This document shows positions 1 through 17,900 of a stretch of DNA of 36,328 nt, piece by piece. Source of the stretch: Pseudomonas sp. ATCC PTA-122608 (GTDB lineage: Bacteria > Pseudomonadota > Gammaproteobacteria > Pseudomonadales > Pseudomonadaceae); assembly GCF_001952855.1 (NCBI RefSeq), contig NZ_LPNO01000035.1:4740-41067 (forward strand). The letters are read 5' to 3'. Made by a program: the position numbers and the translations under genes. The notes beneath the pieces are model-generated. The model had not been told where the DNA came from, searched no databases, and saw only the letters and a program-made list of their open reading frames with translations. Within the stretch, counting starts at the first letter, position 1. Each line of letters starts with the position of its first letter.

Positions 1-4521
<4,521 letters not shown>

Positions 4522-4534
4522 GGGGTGGTGTTGG

Positions 4535-5347
4535 GTACATATCCGTTATTTAGGTAACGGCTGCCTATGGTTCCGCTCTTACAGCGGGTCACTTTTGAAA
4601 AGCGCAAAAGTAACCAAAACGCTCTGCCCCGCCTGTCGGCACCTCGCCTAGGCTCGGTGTGCCCTCAGCTCCGGCATTGCTCCGCGGGCCGCCGCGACGG
4701 GCCATCCATGGCCCGGCGCGGCTAAACCGGCGTCCTGCCGGTTTACCCGCTCCGCAATACCTGCGTTCGGCCTCGGGCTGAATGGGGCAGTCAGATCAAA
4801 ATCAAAAGCAAGAGCACAGCGGCCTACCGGCCGGCTTGAGTGTTAGAAGCAGAGGCAAGATCGAGAGCGAAAGCAGAGCTGCTTTTCTGTGGGAGCGGGC
4901 TTGCTCGCGAAAAACCTGAGACCGCCGCGTTGAATCAGGATGCCCGCGTCATCGTTAACCACCTTCGCGAGCAAGCCCGCTCCCACATTTGGACCGTGCC
5001 CGCTTTAGCTTCTGATTTTGCTGTTGCTTCACCACACTCAAGCCGGCCTGTAGGCCGCTGTGCCCTTGATCTGCTTTTGATCTTGATCTTAGGCGCCCCG
5101 TTAAACCACGCTGGCCGAACGCAGGCTTTGGAGCGTGGGTAACCCGGCAGGACGCCGGGTTAGCCGCGTTGGGCCAAGGATGGCCCATCGCGGCGGCCCA
5201 CGCTCCAAAGCCGGAGTGAGGGCACACCGAGCATTAGCGAGGTGCCGAGTGGTGGGGCAAGAGCGTTTTGCTTACTTTTGCGCTTTTCAAAAGTGAGCCG
5301 CTGTAAGAGCGGAACCAATAGCGGCCCTGACCGCAGCAACGGATATG
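4535..5347. repeat. Composite inverted-repeat element, long form, with nested REP doublet
   Basis: The left end reads GTACATATCCGTT (4535-4547) and the right end is its inverse except for the last bases (CATATCC...). The arms pair over about 300 bases each. Matching blocks include ATGGTTCCGCTCTTACAG against CTGTAAGAGCGGAACC (5301-5316), the CGGCACCTCGCC and CTCGGTGTGCCCTC blocks (about 4638-4672 against about 5219-5252), GGGCCATCC, and CCGGCGTCCTGCCGG (about 4728-4742 against 5141-5155). An inner pair with GGCCTACCGGCCGGCTTGAGTG (about 4820) against its inverse (about 5040) follows. A REP doublet occupies the centre, so the element is a set of nested palindromes. No open reading frame looks real inside it, so it is MITE-like and non-autonomous. 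No target duplication is visible. Related long repeats are common in P. fluorescens-group genomes; I cannot name the family with certainty. Confidence 0.85.
4888..4987. repeat. REP doublet (REPIN-like) inside the composite element
   Basis: TGTGGGAGCGGGCTTGCTCG (4888-4907) is followed about 55 bases later by its inverse at 4964-4987. This is the standard Pseudomonas REP sequence in head-to-head pairing, able to form a long hairpin. Such doublets are mobilised in trans by RAYT transposases in fluorescent pseudomonads; no RAYT gene lies in this window. The spacer is shared almost base for base with the doublet at 29990-30089. Confidence 0.88.
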
Positions 5348-5580
5348 CCCCCCCTCCAAACCACTCCAAAAAATACGAAACTCCCCCAAAGCCAACCGCT
5401 TTGTCCCCGCTTCCCATGTCACCCCCCACCCCCCGAATCCTCTAATTTCCAAACCCTGCGGGACGCCACCCGATCCTCGACCGCGCCCGCGCTTTAACCC
5501 GGGCCTCCCAGGCACTTACGCGACAGCTGAAAACGGACTTTCTCCTCAACCGTATCCGACTCAAAAAAGCAGGTTACCCC
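5348..5580 (+). promoter_or_regulatory. C-rich leader/promoter region of the second NRPS gene
   Basis: About 233 bases between the composite element and the ATG at 5581. The region is strongly pyrimidine-rich on the + strand (runs such as CCCCCCTCC and CACCCCCCACCCCCC). I could not find a convincing sigma-70 promoter. The start is preceded by GCAGG about 7 bases upstream, a modest ribosome-binding site. GGA triplets at about 5461 and 5535 could be Rsm/CsrA contacts, but they are not placed over the ribosome site. Because a long palindromic element separates this gene from the first synthetase gene, a separate promoter here is likely but not demonstrated. Confidence 0.4.
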
Positions 5581-8500
5581 ATGCAGTTCAGCAAATTACT
5601 GGCAGCTCTTTCCACCCACCCGATCCGCCTGCAAATGGACGAAGGCGACCTGATCATCCTGGGTGACGACGACGCGCTGGATGACGCCCTATGGGACCAA
5701 CTGATCGCCCACAAACCCCAACTGCTCGACCTCGTCGCCCAACACGGCGGCGACTGGCTCAGCCCGGCTTATCGCATCACCCCGGACATGCTGCCCCTGG
5801 TCAACCTCGACCAACCCGCCATCGACCGCATCGTCGCCAGCATCCCCGGCGGCGCGGCGAATGTGCAAGACATCTACCCCCTGGCGCCGCTCCAGGAAGG
5901 CATGCTCTACCACCACCTGTCAGCCCACCAGGGCGACCCCTACGTGCTGCACGCCCAGTTCGTGTTCGATAGCCGCGCCCGTCTTGAAACCTTCGCCCAG
6001 GCCCTGCAATGGGTCATCGACCGCCACGACATCCTGCGCACGTCGATGGCCTGGGAGCGCCTCGACGAACCCCTGCAAGTGGTCTGGCGCAAAGCCTCCC
6101 TGGTCTGCGAAGAAGCCCGTCTCGACGGCGATGCAATGACCCAACTGCAAGCCCTCTACGACGCCCGCAACTACCGCATGGACCTCGGCCAGGCGCCGCT
6201 GCTGCGCCTGGTATTCGCCGAAGACCCGCGCAACCAGCGCGTGGTCGCCATGCTGCTGTTTCATCACACCATCCTCGACCACACCGCCCTCGACGTAGTG
6301 CGCCGCGAGATCCAGCTGCACCTCGCCGGCCAGACCGAACAGGCCGGCGCTCCGGTGCCGTTTCGCAACTACATCGCCCAGGTCCGCCACGGCGTCAGCG
6401 AACAGGCTCACGAAGCGTTCTTCCGCGAGATGCTCGCCGACATCGATGAACCCACCCTGCCGTTCGGCCTCCAGGATGTACAGGGTGACGGCCATGGCAT
6501 CGACGAAACCCGCATCGCCGTCGACAGCGATCTAAGTCGCCGTCTAAGGGCCCAAGCCCGGCCGTTGGGTGTCAGCCCCGCCAGCGTGATGCACTTGGCA
6601 CTGGCCCAGGTGCTGGGCAAGGTCTCCGCCCGCGACTCCGTGGTATTTGGCAGCGTGATGCTCGGCCGCATGGGCGCGGGAGAGGGCTCCGACCAGGCCT
6701 TGGGCATGTTCATCAACACCCTGCCACTGCGGGTGGACGTGGGCGAGCAAAGCGTGCGCGACGGGGTGCAAGCCACCCACAAACGCCTGACCGAATTGCT
6801 CAACCACGAACACGCCTCCCTGGCCCTGGCCCAGCGTTGCAGTGGCGTGGCCGCGCCCACACCGTTGTTCAGTGCAATCCTCAACTACCGTCACAGCAAT
6901 GCATCGGACACCCAGGCGGTGATCGACATCGCTGAAGGCATCCAGGTGCTCGGCGCCGAAGAGCGCACCAACTACCCGCTGACGGTCAACGTTGATGACC
7001 TGGGCGAGGGCTTTGCCTTTACCGTGATGGTGGACGCCTCCATCGGCGCGACGCGCATCGCCGATTACCTGCACACCACCCTGGAAAACCTGGTACTGGC
7101 TCTGGAACACACGCCAGATGCACCGTTGCACAGTCTGGGCATCCTGCCTGCCGACGAACGCCAACATCTGCTGCACGGCCTTAACGCCAGCACCCAGCAC
7201 TACGCCGATTCAGCCCTGATCCACCAGCAAGTCGAAGCCCACGCCGCCAGCCATCCCCAGGCCATCGCGCTGCGCTTTGAACACCAACATCTGAGCTACC
7301 GCGAGCTGAACGAACGCGCCAACCAGGTCGCGCACGGCCTGCTCAAGCATGGCATTCGCCCCGACGACCGGGTGGCGATCTGCGTCGAGCGCGGCCAGGA
7401 AATGATCATCGGCCTGCTGGGGATCCTCAAGTCCGGTGCGGGCTACGTACCAATCGATCCGGCCTACCCCCAGGAGCGCATCGCCTACACCCTGCAAGAC
7501 AGCGCGCCGCTGGCAGTGCTGGTGCAGCACAACACCCGCCACCTGGTGGGCGACGTCACGTCGATCGACCTCAACAGCCAGCAGCACGAGCCCATCGTTA
7601 ACCCCAACGTTGCGATCAGCTCGTCCAGCCTCGCCTATGTGATCTACACCTCCGGCTCCACTGGCTTACCCAAGGGGGTGATGATCGAACACCGCAACGT
7701 CGCGCGGCTGTTCAGCGCCACCGAGCACTGGTTCAAGTTCAACGCCAATGACACCTGGGCGCTGTTCCACTCGTTTGCCTTTGACTTCTCCGTGTGGGAA
7801 ATCTGGGGCGCGCTGATGCACGGCGGGCAATTGCTGGTGGTACCGCAACTGGTCAGCCGTTCACCGGACGAGTGTTATGCACTGCTGTGTGAAGCCGGTG
7901 TGAGCATCCTCAACCAGACGCCGAGCGCGTTCCGCCAGTTGATCGCGGCACAGGGCCGCAGCCAGCAACTGCATTCCCTGCGCCAGGTGATCTTCGGCGG
8001 CGAAGCCCTGGAGCCGGGCATTCTCAAACCGTGGTACGCCCGGGTGACCAACTCGGGTACGCGGCTGGTCAACATGTACGGCATCACCGAAACCACCGTG
8101 CACGTGACCTATCGTGCGTTGGAAGCAGCAGATGCACTGCTGGTGGGCGTGAGCCCGATTGGCGTGCGCATTCCCGACTTGCAGCTGTATGTGCTGGACG
8201 CCCGCCGCGAACCGGTGCCGAGCGGTGTAGTCGGTGAGTTGTACGTCGGTGGTGCCGGGGTAGCGCGGGGTTATCTCAACCGCGATGAGCTGACGGCCGA
8301 ACGTTTTCTGGCGGACCCCGTCACTGGCCTGCGCCTGTACAAGACCGGTGACCTCGGCCGGTTACTGGCCGACGGCAGTGTCGAGTACCTGGGGCGCAAC
8401 GATGACCAGGTGAAGATTCGCGGTTTCCGTATCGAACTGGGGGAAATCGAAGCACGCCTGGCGACCTGTGAAGGCGTGCGCGAAGCCGTGGTGATTGCCC

Positions 8501-8960
8501 GCGAAGACGAGCCGGGCGACAAGCGCCTGGTGGCCTACGTTATCCCCCAGCAGGATCACGCACCCACGGCCGCCGAGCTGCGGGACCACCTGCTGCTGTC
8601 CCTGGCCGAATACATGGTGCCCAGCGCCTTTGTGCTGCTGGACACGTTCCCGCTCACCACCAACGGCAAGCTCGACCGGAAGGCCTTGCCGGCACCCGAC
8701 GCCGACGCCCTGGCCCGTCGTGGTTATGAAGCACCACAAGGCACGGTGGAAACTGCGATCGCCCACCTCTGGCAAGACCTGCTGAAGATCGACCGGGTCG
8801 GGCGCCAGGACAACTTTTTCGAACTGGGTGGCCATTCCTTGCTGGCAGTCAAGCTGATCGAGCGCATGCGCCAGCTGGAGCTGAGCGCCGATGTGCGGGT
8901 GCTGTTCGGCCAGCCGACGTTGGCCGCGCTGGCCGCTGCGGTAGGCGGGCAGCATGAAGT
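5581..8960 (+). other. NRPS module 3: docking-C(dual)-A(Thr)-PCP
   Basis: The C domain carries YHHLSAHQGDPY and FHHTILDH, the full dual C/E signature, so Glx2 should become D. A-domain positions: D235, F236, W239 (FDFSVW), N278 (LNQTP), I299, G301, M322 (NMYG), V330, H331. This is the classical Thr code DFWNIGMVHK. In this peptide family residue 3 is D-allo-Thr, whose hydroxyl closes the lactone. PCP Ser at nt 8836. Confidence 0.92.
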
Positions 8961-11900
8961 GCAGGTCCCGGCCAACCTGATCAGCGAAGCGACCCGGCAC
9001 ATCACCCCCGACATGCTGCCGCTGGTGGACCTCGACCAACAGGCCATCGACCACATTGTCGCCAATGTGCCCGGCGGCGTCGGCAACGTGCAGGACATCT
9101 ACGGCCTGGCCCCGTTGCAGGCCGGCATCCTCTATCACCACCTGGCGACCACCGAAGGCGACCCCTACGTGTTGCAGGTGCAGTTCAGCTTCAGCGGCCA
9201 TGAGCCGGTCGAGGCGTTTATCCGTGCGCTGCAAAGCGTGATCGAGCGCAACGATATCCTGCGTACCGGCATCATGTGGGAAGGCCTGGACGAGCCGGTG
9301 CAGGTGGTCTTGCGCCAGGCATTGCTGGTGGTTGAGCAGGTCGACGTGGATCCACACAACGACGTTCTGGCACAACTGCAAGCACGCTTCGACCCACGCC
9401 ACTATCGCCTCGACCTGTCCCGCGCCTCGCTGATGCGCTTTGCCTACGCCGAGGATCAGGGCCGTCATGTCGGCATCCTGCTGCTGCACCACATCCTGCT
9501 GGACCACACCGCGTTGCAGGTGCTGGTGGAAGAAATGAGCGCCAGCCTCGCAGGCGAAACCGGCCTGCTGCCGGACGCCGTGCAATACCGCAATTACGTG
9601 GCCCAGGCGCGCCTCGGTGTGAGCGCTGCGCAGCATGAGGCGTTCTTCAGCGAGATGCTCGGCGATATCGACGAGCCGACCCTGGCCTTCGGTTTGCACG
9701 ACGTGAATCGCGACGGCAGCGGTGTGCGGGAAGCGCACTTGCCAGTGGACCCGGCCCTCAGCCTCGGCCTGCGGGAGCAAGCCCGGCAGCTCGGCGTCAG
9801 CGCCGCCAGCCTGGTGCACCTGGCATGGGCGCAAGTCCTCGGCCAGGTATCGGGCCAGGATGACGTGGTATTCGGCACGGTATTGCTGGGCCGCCTGCAA
9901 GGCGGCGAGGGTGCCGACCGGGCGCTGGGGATGTTCATCAATACCTTGCCGCTGCGGGTCAGCGTCGGCGCGGTAGGTGTGCAGGCCGGCGTACGCGCCA
10001 CCCACGCGCGGCTCGCGCAGTTGCTGGGGCATGAACATGCGTCGCTGTCTCTGGCCCAGCGTTGCAGTGGCGTGTCCGGCGCGCTGCCGCTGTTCAGTAC
10101 CTTGCTCAACTACCGTCACAGTGCCCCGGGCGAAGCGCCGGGAGCCAGCCCGTTCGCCGACGCCGGGATCGAAATCCTCAGCTCCGAGGAACGCAGCAAC
10201 TACCCGCTGGTGCTGAACGTCGATGATCTCGGTGTGGGCTTTGCGCTGACGGTACAGGGCGTGGCTGAGGTGGATGTGCAGCGCGTCGGCGACTACATGC
10301 TCAGTGCCTTGCGCAACCTGGTGACGGCGCTGCAACAGGCGCCGACTACTGCGCTGCATCAAGTGTCGATCCTGCCAGCTGCCGAGCGCCATCAAGTGCT
10401 GGTGGAATTCAACGCCACCGACCACGCTTACCCGGCTGGGAGCACCGTTCATGCTCTTTTCGAGGCTCAGGCCCTGGCGACCCCGGAAGCTGTGGCGGTG
10501 GTGCACGGCCATGCGTCGCTGAGTTACCGCGATCTCAACCTGCGGGCCAATCGCCTGGCCCACTACTTGATCGATCAAGGCGTAACACCGGGGCACAGCG
10601 TGGTCATCGCGCTGCCACGCTCCATCGACCTGCTGGTCAGCCAGTTGGCGATCCTCAAGTGTGCGGCGGTCTACATACCGCTGGATGTCAACGCGCCTGA
10701 AGAGCGCCAGGCATTTATGGTGCAGGACAGCCATGCCACGCACGTGCTGCGTGACCTCGCCGCGCTGAACCTCGACATGCAGCCAACGCATAACCCGAAC
10801 CTCGCCCAGTCGGCGGAAAGCGTGGCGTACATCATGTACACCTCCGGTTCCACCGGTGCACCGAAAGGTGTACAGGTGCCCCACCGCGCGGTCACCCGGC
10901 TGGTCATCAACAATGGCTACGCCGACTTCAACTCGCGTGACCGGGTGGCCTTCGCCTCGAACCCGGCGTTCGACGCCAGTACCCTCGACGTCTGGGCGCC
11001 GCTGCTCAATGGCGGCTGCGTGGTGGTGGTCGAACACGCCACCTTGCTGTCCCAGGCTGCTTTCGCCGCCCTGCTGCAGGAGCAATCCGTCAGCGTTCTG
11101 TGGATGACGGCGGGGCTGTTCCACCAATACGCCGATGGGTTGATGCCGATGTTCCGCCAGCTGCGCTACCTGATCGTCGGCGGCGATGTGCTCGACCCGC
11201 AGGTGATCGGCCGGGTGCTTGAGCACGGCGCGCCGCAGCATCTTCTGAATGGCTACGGCCCCACCGAAGCCACCACGTTTTCCACCACCTTCGAGATCAC
11301 GTCAGTGGGTGAGGGCGGTATTCCGATTGGCCGACCCATTGGCAACAGCCGTGCCTACGTGCTGGATGCGCGGCAGCAGCCGGTGCCGCTGGGCGTTGTC
11401 GGCGAGCTGTACATCGGTGGCGCGGGCGTGGCCAAGGGTTACCTGAACCAGCCGCAACTGACCGCCGAGAAGTTTATCGTCGATCCGTTCGGCGACGACC
11501 TGCTGTACCGCACCGGCGACCTGGCGAGTTGGCAGGCTGACGGCACCTTGCTGTACCAGGGCCGCAACGACCATCAGCTGAAAATCCGGGGTTTCCGTAT
11601 CGAGCCCGGTGAAATCGAAAACTGCCTGGCCGACTTTCCCGGCGTGAAAGACACGGTGGTGCTGGCCCGTGAAGATGAACCCGGCGACAAGCGCCTGGTG
11701 GCTTACTACACCGCCCAGGCGCCGCTGAGCATTGAAGCGTTGCGTGCGCACCTGCAAAGCCGGCTGCCGGACTACATGGTGCCGTCGGCCTATGTCTGGC
11801 TGGAACTGTTGCCGCTGACCGCGAATGGCAAGCTGGACCGTAAGGGCTTGCCTGCGCCCGATCAAGACTCGTTGCTCAGCCGTGGTTTCGAAGCGCCCGA

Positions 11901-14900
11901 GGGCGAGGTGGAAACGCTGCTGGCGCAGATCTGGCAGGACGTATTGAAGGTCGAACGGGTCGGGCGCTTTGATCACTTCTTTGAACTCGGTGGCCATTCC
12001 TTGCTGGCGGTGAGCCTGATCGAACGCATGCGCCAGGCCGGCCTGAGCGCCGATGTACGGGTGTTGTTCAACCAGCCAAGCCTCGCGGCGCTGGCGGCGG
12101 CAGTGGGCAGTGGCCGGGAAATCGTGGTACCGGCCAATGGCATTGCGCCGGATTGCCCGCGCATCACGCCGTCGATGCTGACCCTGGTCAAGCTGGATCA
12201 AGCCGCCATCGACCGCATTGTGGCCACGGTGCCTGGCGGTGCGGCCAACGTGCAGGACATCTACCCGCTGGCACCGTTGCAGGAAGGCATTCTTTACCAC
12301 CACATCAGCGCCGAACAGGGCGACCCGTACCTGCTGCAATCGCGCATGGCGTTTGACAGTGTCGAACGGTTGCAGGCCTTCATGGGCGCGCTGCAAAAGG
12401 TCGTGGCGCGCCACGATATCCTGCGCACTGGCGTGGTGTGGGAAGGCTTGGACAGCCCGGTGCAAGTGGTGTGGCGTCATGCCGAGTTGGTGGTGCAGAA
12501 CGTTGCGCTGGACCCGGCCGATGGCGACGTGATCGAACAACTGCACGCACGTTTTGACGCGCGCCACTATCGCCTGGACATCACCCAGGCGCCGTTGCTG
12601 CGCATGGTGTATGCCCAGGACCCGGCCCACCAGCGAGTCGCGGCCATCCTGCTGTTCCATCACCTGGCGCTGGACCACACCGCCATGGAAGTGGTCGGCC
12701 AGGAAATGCGTGCGTTCCTGTTCAACCAGGCCGATGACTTGCCGGTTGCGGCACCGTTCCGTAACTACGTGGCCCAGGCTCGTCTGGGTGTCAGCGCCCA
12801 GGAGCACGAGCAATTCTTCCGTGAAATGCTCGCCGACATCGACGAGCCCACGCTGCCTTTCGGCGTGCAGGATGTGCAGGGCGATGGCCGGGATATCGAA
12901 GAGGCCGAATTGCCCGTCGATGCCGTGCTGGCTTTGCGGATTCGCGAGCAGGCCCGGCAACTGGGGGTCAGTGCTGCGAGCCTGATGCACTTGGCCTGGG
13001 GCCAGGTACTCGGCCTCGCGTCGGGCCGTCAGGACGTGGTATTCGGCACCGTATTGATGGGCCGCATGCAAGCCGGCGAAGGCGCCGACCGGGCGCTGGG
13101 CATGTTCATCAACACCTTGCCGCTGCGGGTGGATGTGGGCGCCATCGCGGTTCGTGTCGGGGTCAAGGCGACCCACGCCCGGCTCAGCGCGTTGCTGGGC
13201 CATGAGCATGCATCCCTGGCGCTGGCCCAGCGTTGCAGCGGTGTGCCGACCTCGATGCCGTTGTTCAGTGCCTTGCTCAACTACCGCCATAGCAGCCCGG
13301 GTGAAATGGCTCGCGACGGCCACGGCATCTGGGAAGGTGTGCAGTTGCTGGGTGGCGAAGAGCGCAGCAATTACCCGCTGACCTTGAGCGTGGACGACCT
13401 GGGCACAGGCTTCGGTTTGACGGTGCTGGCTCTGCAGTCCATCGGTGCGCAGCGCCTGTGTGACTACATGCACAGCGCGCTGGAGCAGTTGGTGGAGGCC
13501 CTTGAGCAAGCGCCGCAAACGCCGCTGAATCAGTTGCCGGTACTGCCTGCTGCCGAGCGCGAAAAACTCCTGCGTACCTTCAACGCCACCGCCCGTGATT
13601 ACCCCCAAGGGCAAACCCTGCACGCTGCTTTCGAAGCCCAGGCCGAGCGCCTGCCGCAGGCGATTGCGGTGAGCCAGGACGGCCAGCACCTGACGTACCA
13701 ACAGCTCAACCAACGTGCCAATCAGCTGGCTCATCACCTGCTGGCGTTAGGCGTGCAGCCCGACGACCGCGTGGCGATCTGCTGCCGACGCGGCCCGCAG
13801 ATGCTGATAGGCCTGCTGGCGATTCTCAAGTCGGGTGCGGCCTACGTCCCGGTAGACCCGGCTTACCCGGCCGAGCGCATCGCTTACCTGCTGCAAGACA
13901 GCGCACCGGTCGCGGTACTGGCCGAGGAGAGCACCCGTGGCGTGCTTGGTGATGTGGCCATCGTCGACCTGCATGGCGCGTATGCCGGTGAGAGCAATCC
14001 CCAGATCGCCAGCCTGACCCCGGCGAACCTCGCCTACGTGATCTACACCTCCGGCTCCACCGGCCAGCCCAAAGGGGTGATGGTGGAACACCGTACCGTG
14101 GAAAACCTGGTGCACTGGCACTGCGAAGCTTTTGACCTGCACGCCCATAGCCACACCAGCAGCGTGGCCGGTTTCGGCTTTGATGCCATGGCCTGGGAAG
14201 TCTGGCCGGCGTTGTGCGTAGGGGCGACCTTGCACCTGCCACCGGCCCAGGTGGGCAATGAAAACATCGACGAATTGCTGGCCTGGTGGCTGGCCCAACC
14301 GCTGGACGTGAGCTTCCTGCCCACGCCGGTGGCCGAGTACGCCTTCAGCCAGGAGCTTCAACACCCAAGCCTGCGCACCCTGTTGATCGGCGGTGATCGC
14401 CTGCGCCAGTTCAATCAGGAGCGCCGTTTCGCGGTGATCAACAACTATGGCCCGACCGAAGCCACGGTGGTTGCTACCTCTGGCCGCGTGCACGCCGGTC
14501 AGCCGCTGCATATCGGCAAACCGATGGCCAATGCCACGGTGTACCTGCTTGATGAGCAACAGCGTCCGGTGCCGGTGGGCGTGGCGGGCGAACTGTATGT
14601 AGGTGGCAGCGGCGTGGCCCGCGGGTATTTGAATCGCCCGGACCTGACCGCCGAACGCTTCCTTGATGACCCGTTCAACCCGGGCGGCATGTACCGCACC
14701 GGCGACCTGGCGCGCTGGCTGCCGGACGGCAATATTGAGTATTTGGGCCGCAACGACGACCAGGTAAAAATCCGGGGTGTGCGCATCGAGCTGGGGGAAA
14801 TCGAAACCCGCCTGGCTGCCGTCGAAGGCGTCAAGGAAGCCGTGGTGCTGGTGCGCGACGGCCGCTTGGTCGCCTGGTTCACCGAGCAAATCCCGCTGGA

Positions 14901-17900
14901 TATCGAAACCCTGCGCGCCGAGCTGCACAGCCAATTGCCCGAGGCCATGGTGCCGGTGGCCTACGTCAAACTCGACAGTTGGCCGTTGACCGCCAACGGC
15001 AAGCTCGACCGCAAGGCCCTGCCGGCGCCGGATCAGGCCGCCATGCTCAGCCGTGAATACGAAGCGCCACAAGGCGACGTCGAAACCACCCTGGCGCGAA
15101 TCTGGGCCGAGGTGTTGCAGGTGGAGCAAGTGGGCCGCCATGACCACTTCTTTGAACTGGGCGGGCATTCATTGCTGGCGGTGAGTTTGATTGAGCGCAT
15201 GCGTCAGGTCGGCCTGAGCGCCGATGTGCGGGTGCTGTTCAGCCAGCCGACATTGGCCGCATTGGCAGCGGCGGTGGGCAGTGGCCGGGAAGTGGTGGTG
15301 CCGGTCAATCGCATCGCTGCCGATTGCCAGCGCATCACGCCTTCGATGCTGTCCCTGGTGGAGCTGGATCAGCCGACCCTCGACCTGATCGTCGCCAGCG
15401 TGCCAGGCGGCGCCGCCAATGTGCAGGACATTTATCCGCTGGCGCCGTTGCAGGAAGGGATTTTCTATCACCACATCAGTGCGCAGCAGGGCGATCCGTA
15501 CCTGCTGCAATCGCACCTGGCGTTTGACAGCCTCGAGCGTTTGCAGGCGTTTGCCCGGGCGTTGCAGTCGGTGATCAACCGCCACGATATCTTGCGCACC
15601 GGCGTGGTCTGGGAAGGCCTGCAACAGCCGCTGCAAGTGGTATGGCGTGAGGCTGAGCTGTCGGTGCAGGCAGTGCAGATGGGCACCGGTGATGTGCTCG
15701 CGCAGTTGCATCGCCAGTTTGATCCTCGTCACTACCGTGTGCCGATGTCCCAGGCCCCGCTGGTGCGCCTGGTGTATGCCGAAGATCCGCGGCAGCAGCG
15801 TGTGGTAGCGATTTTGCTGTTCCACCATATTGCCCTCGACCACACGGCGCTGGACGGCGTGCGTCACGAGATGCAAGCCAGCCTGCTGGGCCAGCCCGGC
15901 ATCACGGACGAGGCCACGCCGTACCGCAATTACGTGGCCCAGGCCCGACTGGGGGTGAGTGAGCAGGAGCACGAAGCGTTCTTCCGCGAGATGCTGGCTG
16001 ACATCCATGAGCCTACGCTGCCGTTCGGACTTCAGGATGTGCAGGGCGATGGCAGTGCCATCGAAGAAGTCAGTGAAGCGTTATCACCGGCGTTGAGCCG
16101 ACGCCTGCGCACTCAAGCACGGTTGCTGGGCGTCAGCGCTGCCAGCATGTTCCACCTTGCCTGGGCGCAAGTGTTGGCCTGCACCTCGAGCCAGGACAAC
16201 GTGGTGTTTGGCACGGTGCTGCTGGGCCGTATGCAGGGTGGTAAGGGCAGCGACCGAGCGTTGGGGATGTTTATCAATACCTTGCCGTTGCGGGTGGATG
16301 TGGGCGGCATCGGTGCGCGTGCGGCGGTAAAGGCGACCCACGCGCGCCTGACTGCGTTGTTGGGGCACGAGCATGCCTCCCTGGCGTTGGCCCAGCGTTG
16401 CAGTGGAGTGGCGGCGCCGTTGCCGTTGTTCAGCGCCATGCTCAACTATCGCCATAGCGACAGCCAGCAAGCGGCGGTATCCCCGGCCTGGCAGGGCATC
16501 GAAACCCTGGCCAGCGAGGAACGCACCAACTACCCGCTGACCTTGAACGTGGATGACCAGGGCGACGGTTTCCGGTTGACCGCGATGACCCCCGCGCAGA
16601 TTGGCGCGCAGCGTATTTGCGGTTACATGCAGGCGGCGTTGTTCGGGTTGGTCGAAGCGCTGGAGCAATCCCCGCAATTGCCGCTGGATCGCCTGTCGAT
16701 CCTGGGCCCCCAGGAGCGCGAGCAACTGCTGTTCGGGTTCAACGCCACCGAGGTTGGCTACAACCTCGATCAGACCCTTCACGGCCTGTTCGAAGCCCAG
16801 GTTGAACGCACCCCCGATGCACTGGCGGTGAAAGCGGGTGACCAACACCTGAGCTATCGCGAACTGAACGCGCGCGCCAATCAGTTGGCCCATCATCTGC
16901 GCGAGCTGGGTGTGCAGCCGGATTCGCGGGTGGCGATTTGTGTGGAGCGTGGCGTGGAGATGGTCATCGGCCTGTTCGCCATTCTCAAGTCCGGTGGTGG
17001 TTATGTGCCGCTGGACCCGGCGTATCCGCTGGAGCGAATCGCCTACATGCTGCAAGACAGCGCGCCGGCGGCGGTGCTGGTGCAGGGCGAAACCCGTTCG
17101 CTGCTGGGCGATGTGGCGGTACCCGTGGTGGATCTGGACCGGAACACCTGGGAGCACCAGGCGCTGTCCAACCCGCACGTCGACGGACTGACCCCGCAGC
17201 ACCAGGCCTACGTGATCTACACCTCAGGTTCCACTGGCCAGCCCAAGGGCGTGATCAACGAGCACGCAGGCGTGGTCAACCGCCTGCTGTGGATGCAGGA
17301 TGCCTACGGCCTGACCGCCCGCGACGCGGTCCTGCAGAAAACCCCGTTCAGCTTTGACGTGTCGGTGTGGGAATTCTTCTGGCCCTTGTTCACCGGTGCC
17401 CGGTTGGTCATGGCGCGCCCCGGCGGGCACAAGGATCCGGCTTACCTGTGCGAGGTGATCGAAGCCGAACAGATCACCACCTTGCACTTTGTGCCGTCGA
17501 TGCTCGACGTGTTCCTGGCCCACGGCGATGTCAGCCAGAGTGCCGGCCTGCTGCGGGTGATGTGCAGCGGCGAAGCCTTGCCGGGCAGCCTGGTGCGACG
17601 CTTCAAGCAGCAGTTGCCGGGCATCGGTTTGTACAACCTGTATGGCCCGACCGAGGCGGCGGTGGATGTGACCGCGTGGAACTGCGCAAGGCCCGAGGTG
17701 CCGGATAACACACCGATCGGCAAGCCTATCGCCAATACTCGCATGTACCTGCTGGACGCCCGCTTGCAGCCGGTGCCCTTGGGCGTGGTCGGCGAGCTGT
17801 TCATTGGTGGTGTTCAAGTCGCTCGCGGTTACTTGCACCGCCCTGAACTCACCGCCGAACGCTTCCTCAAGGACCCGTTCAGTGCTGGTCGCCTTTACCG

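Noticed and set aside
4840..5142. Possible 100-residue protein in the gap between the first two NRPS genes
   Set aside because: It lies entirely in the inverted-repeat element and runs through the REP doublet; no ribosome site and no protein-like conservation pattern.
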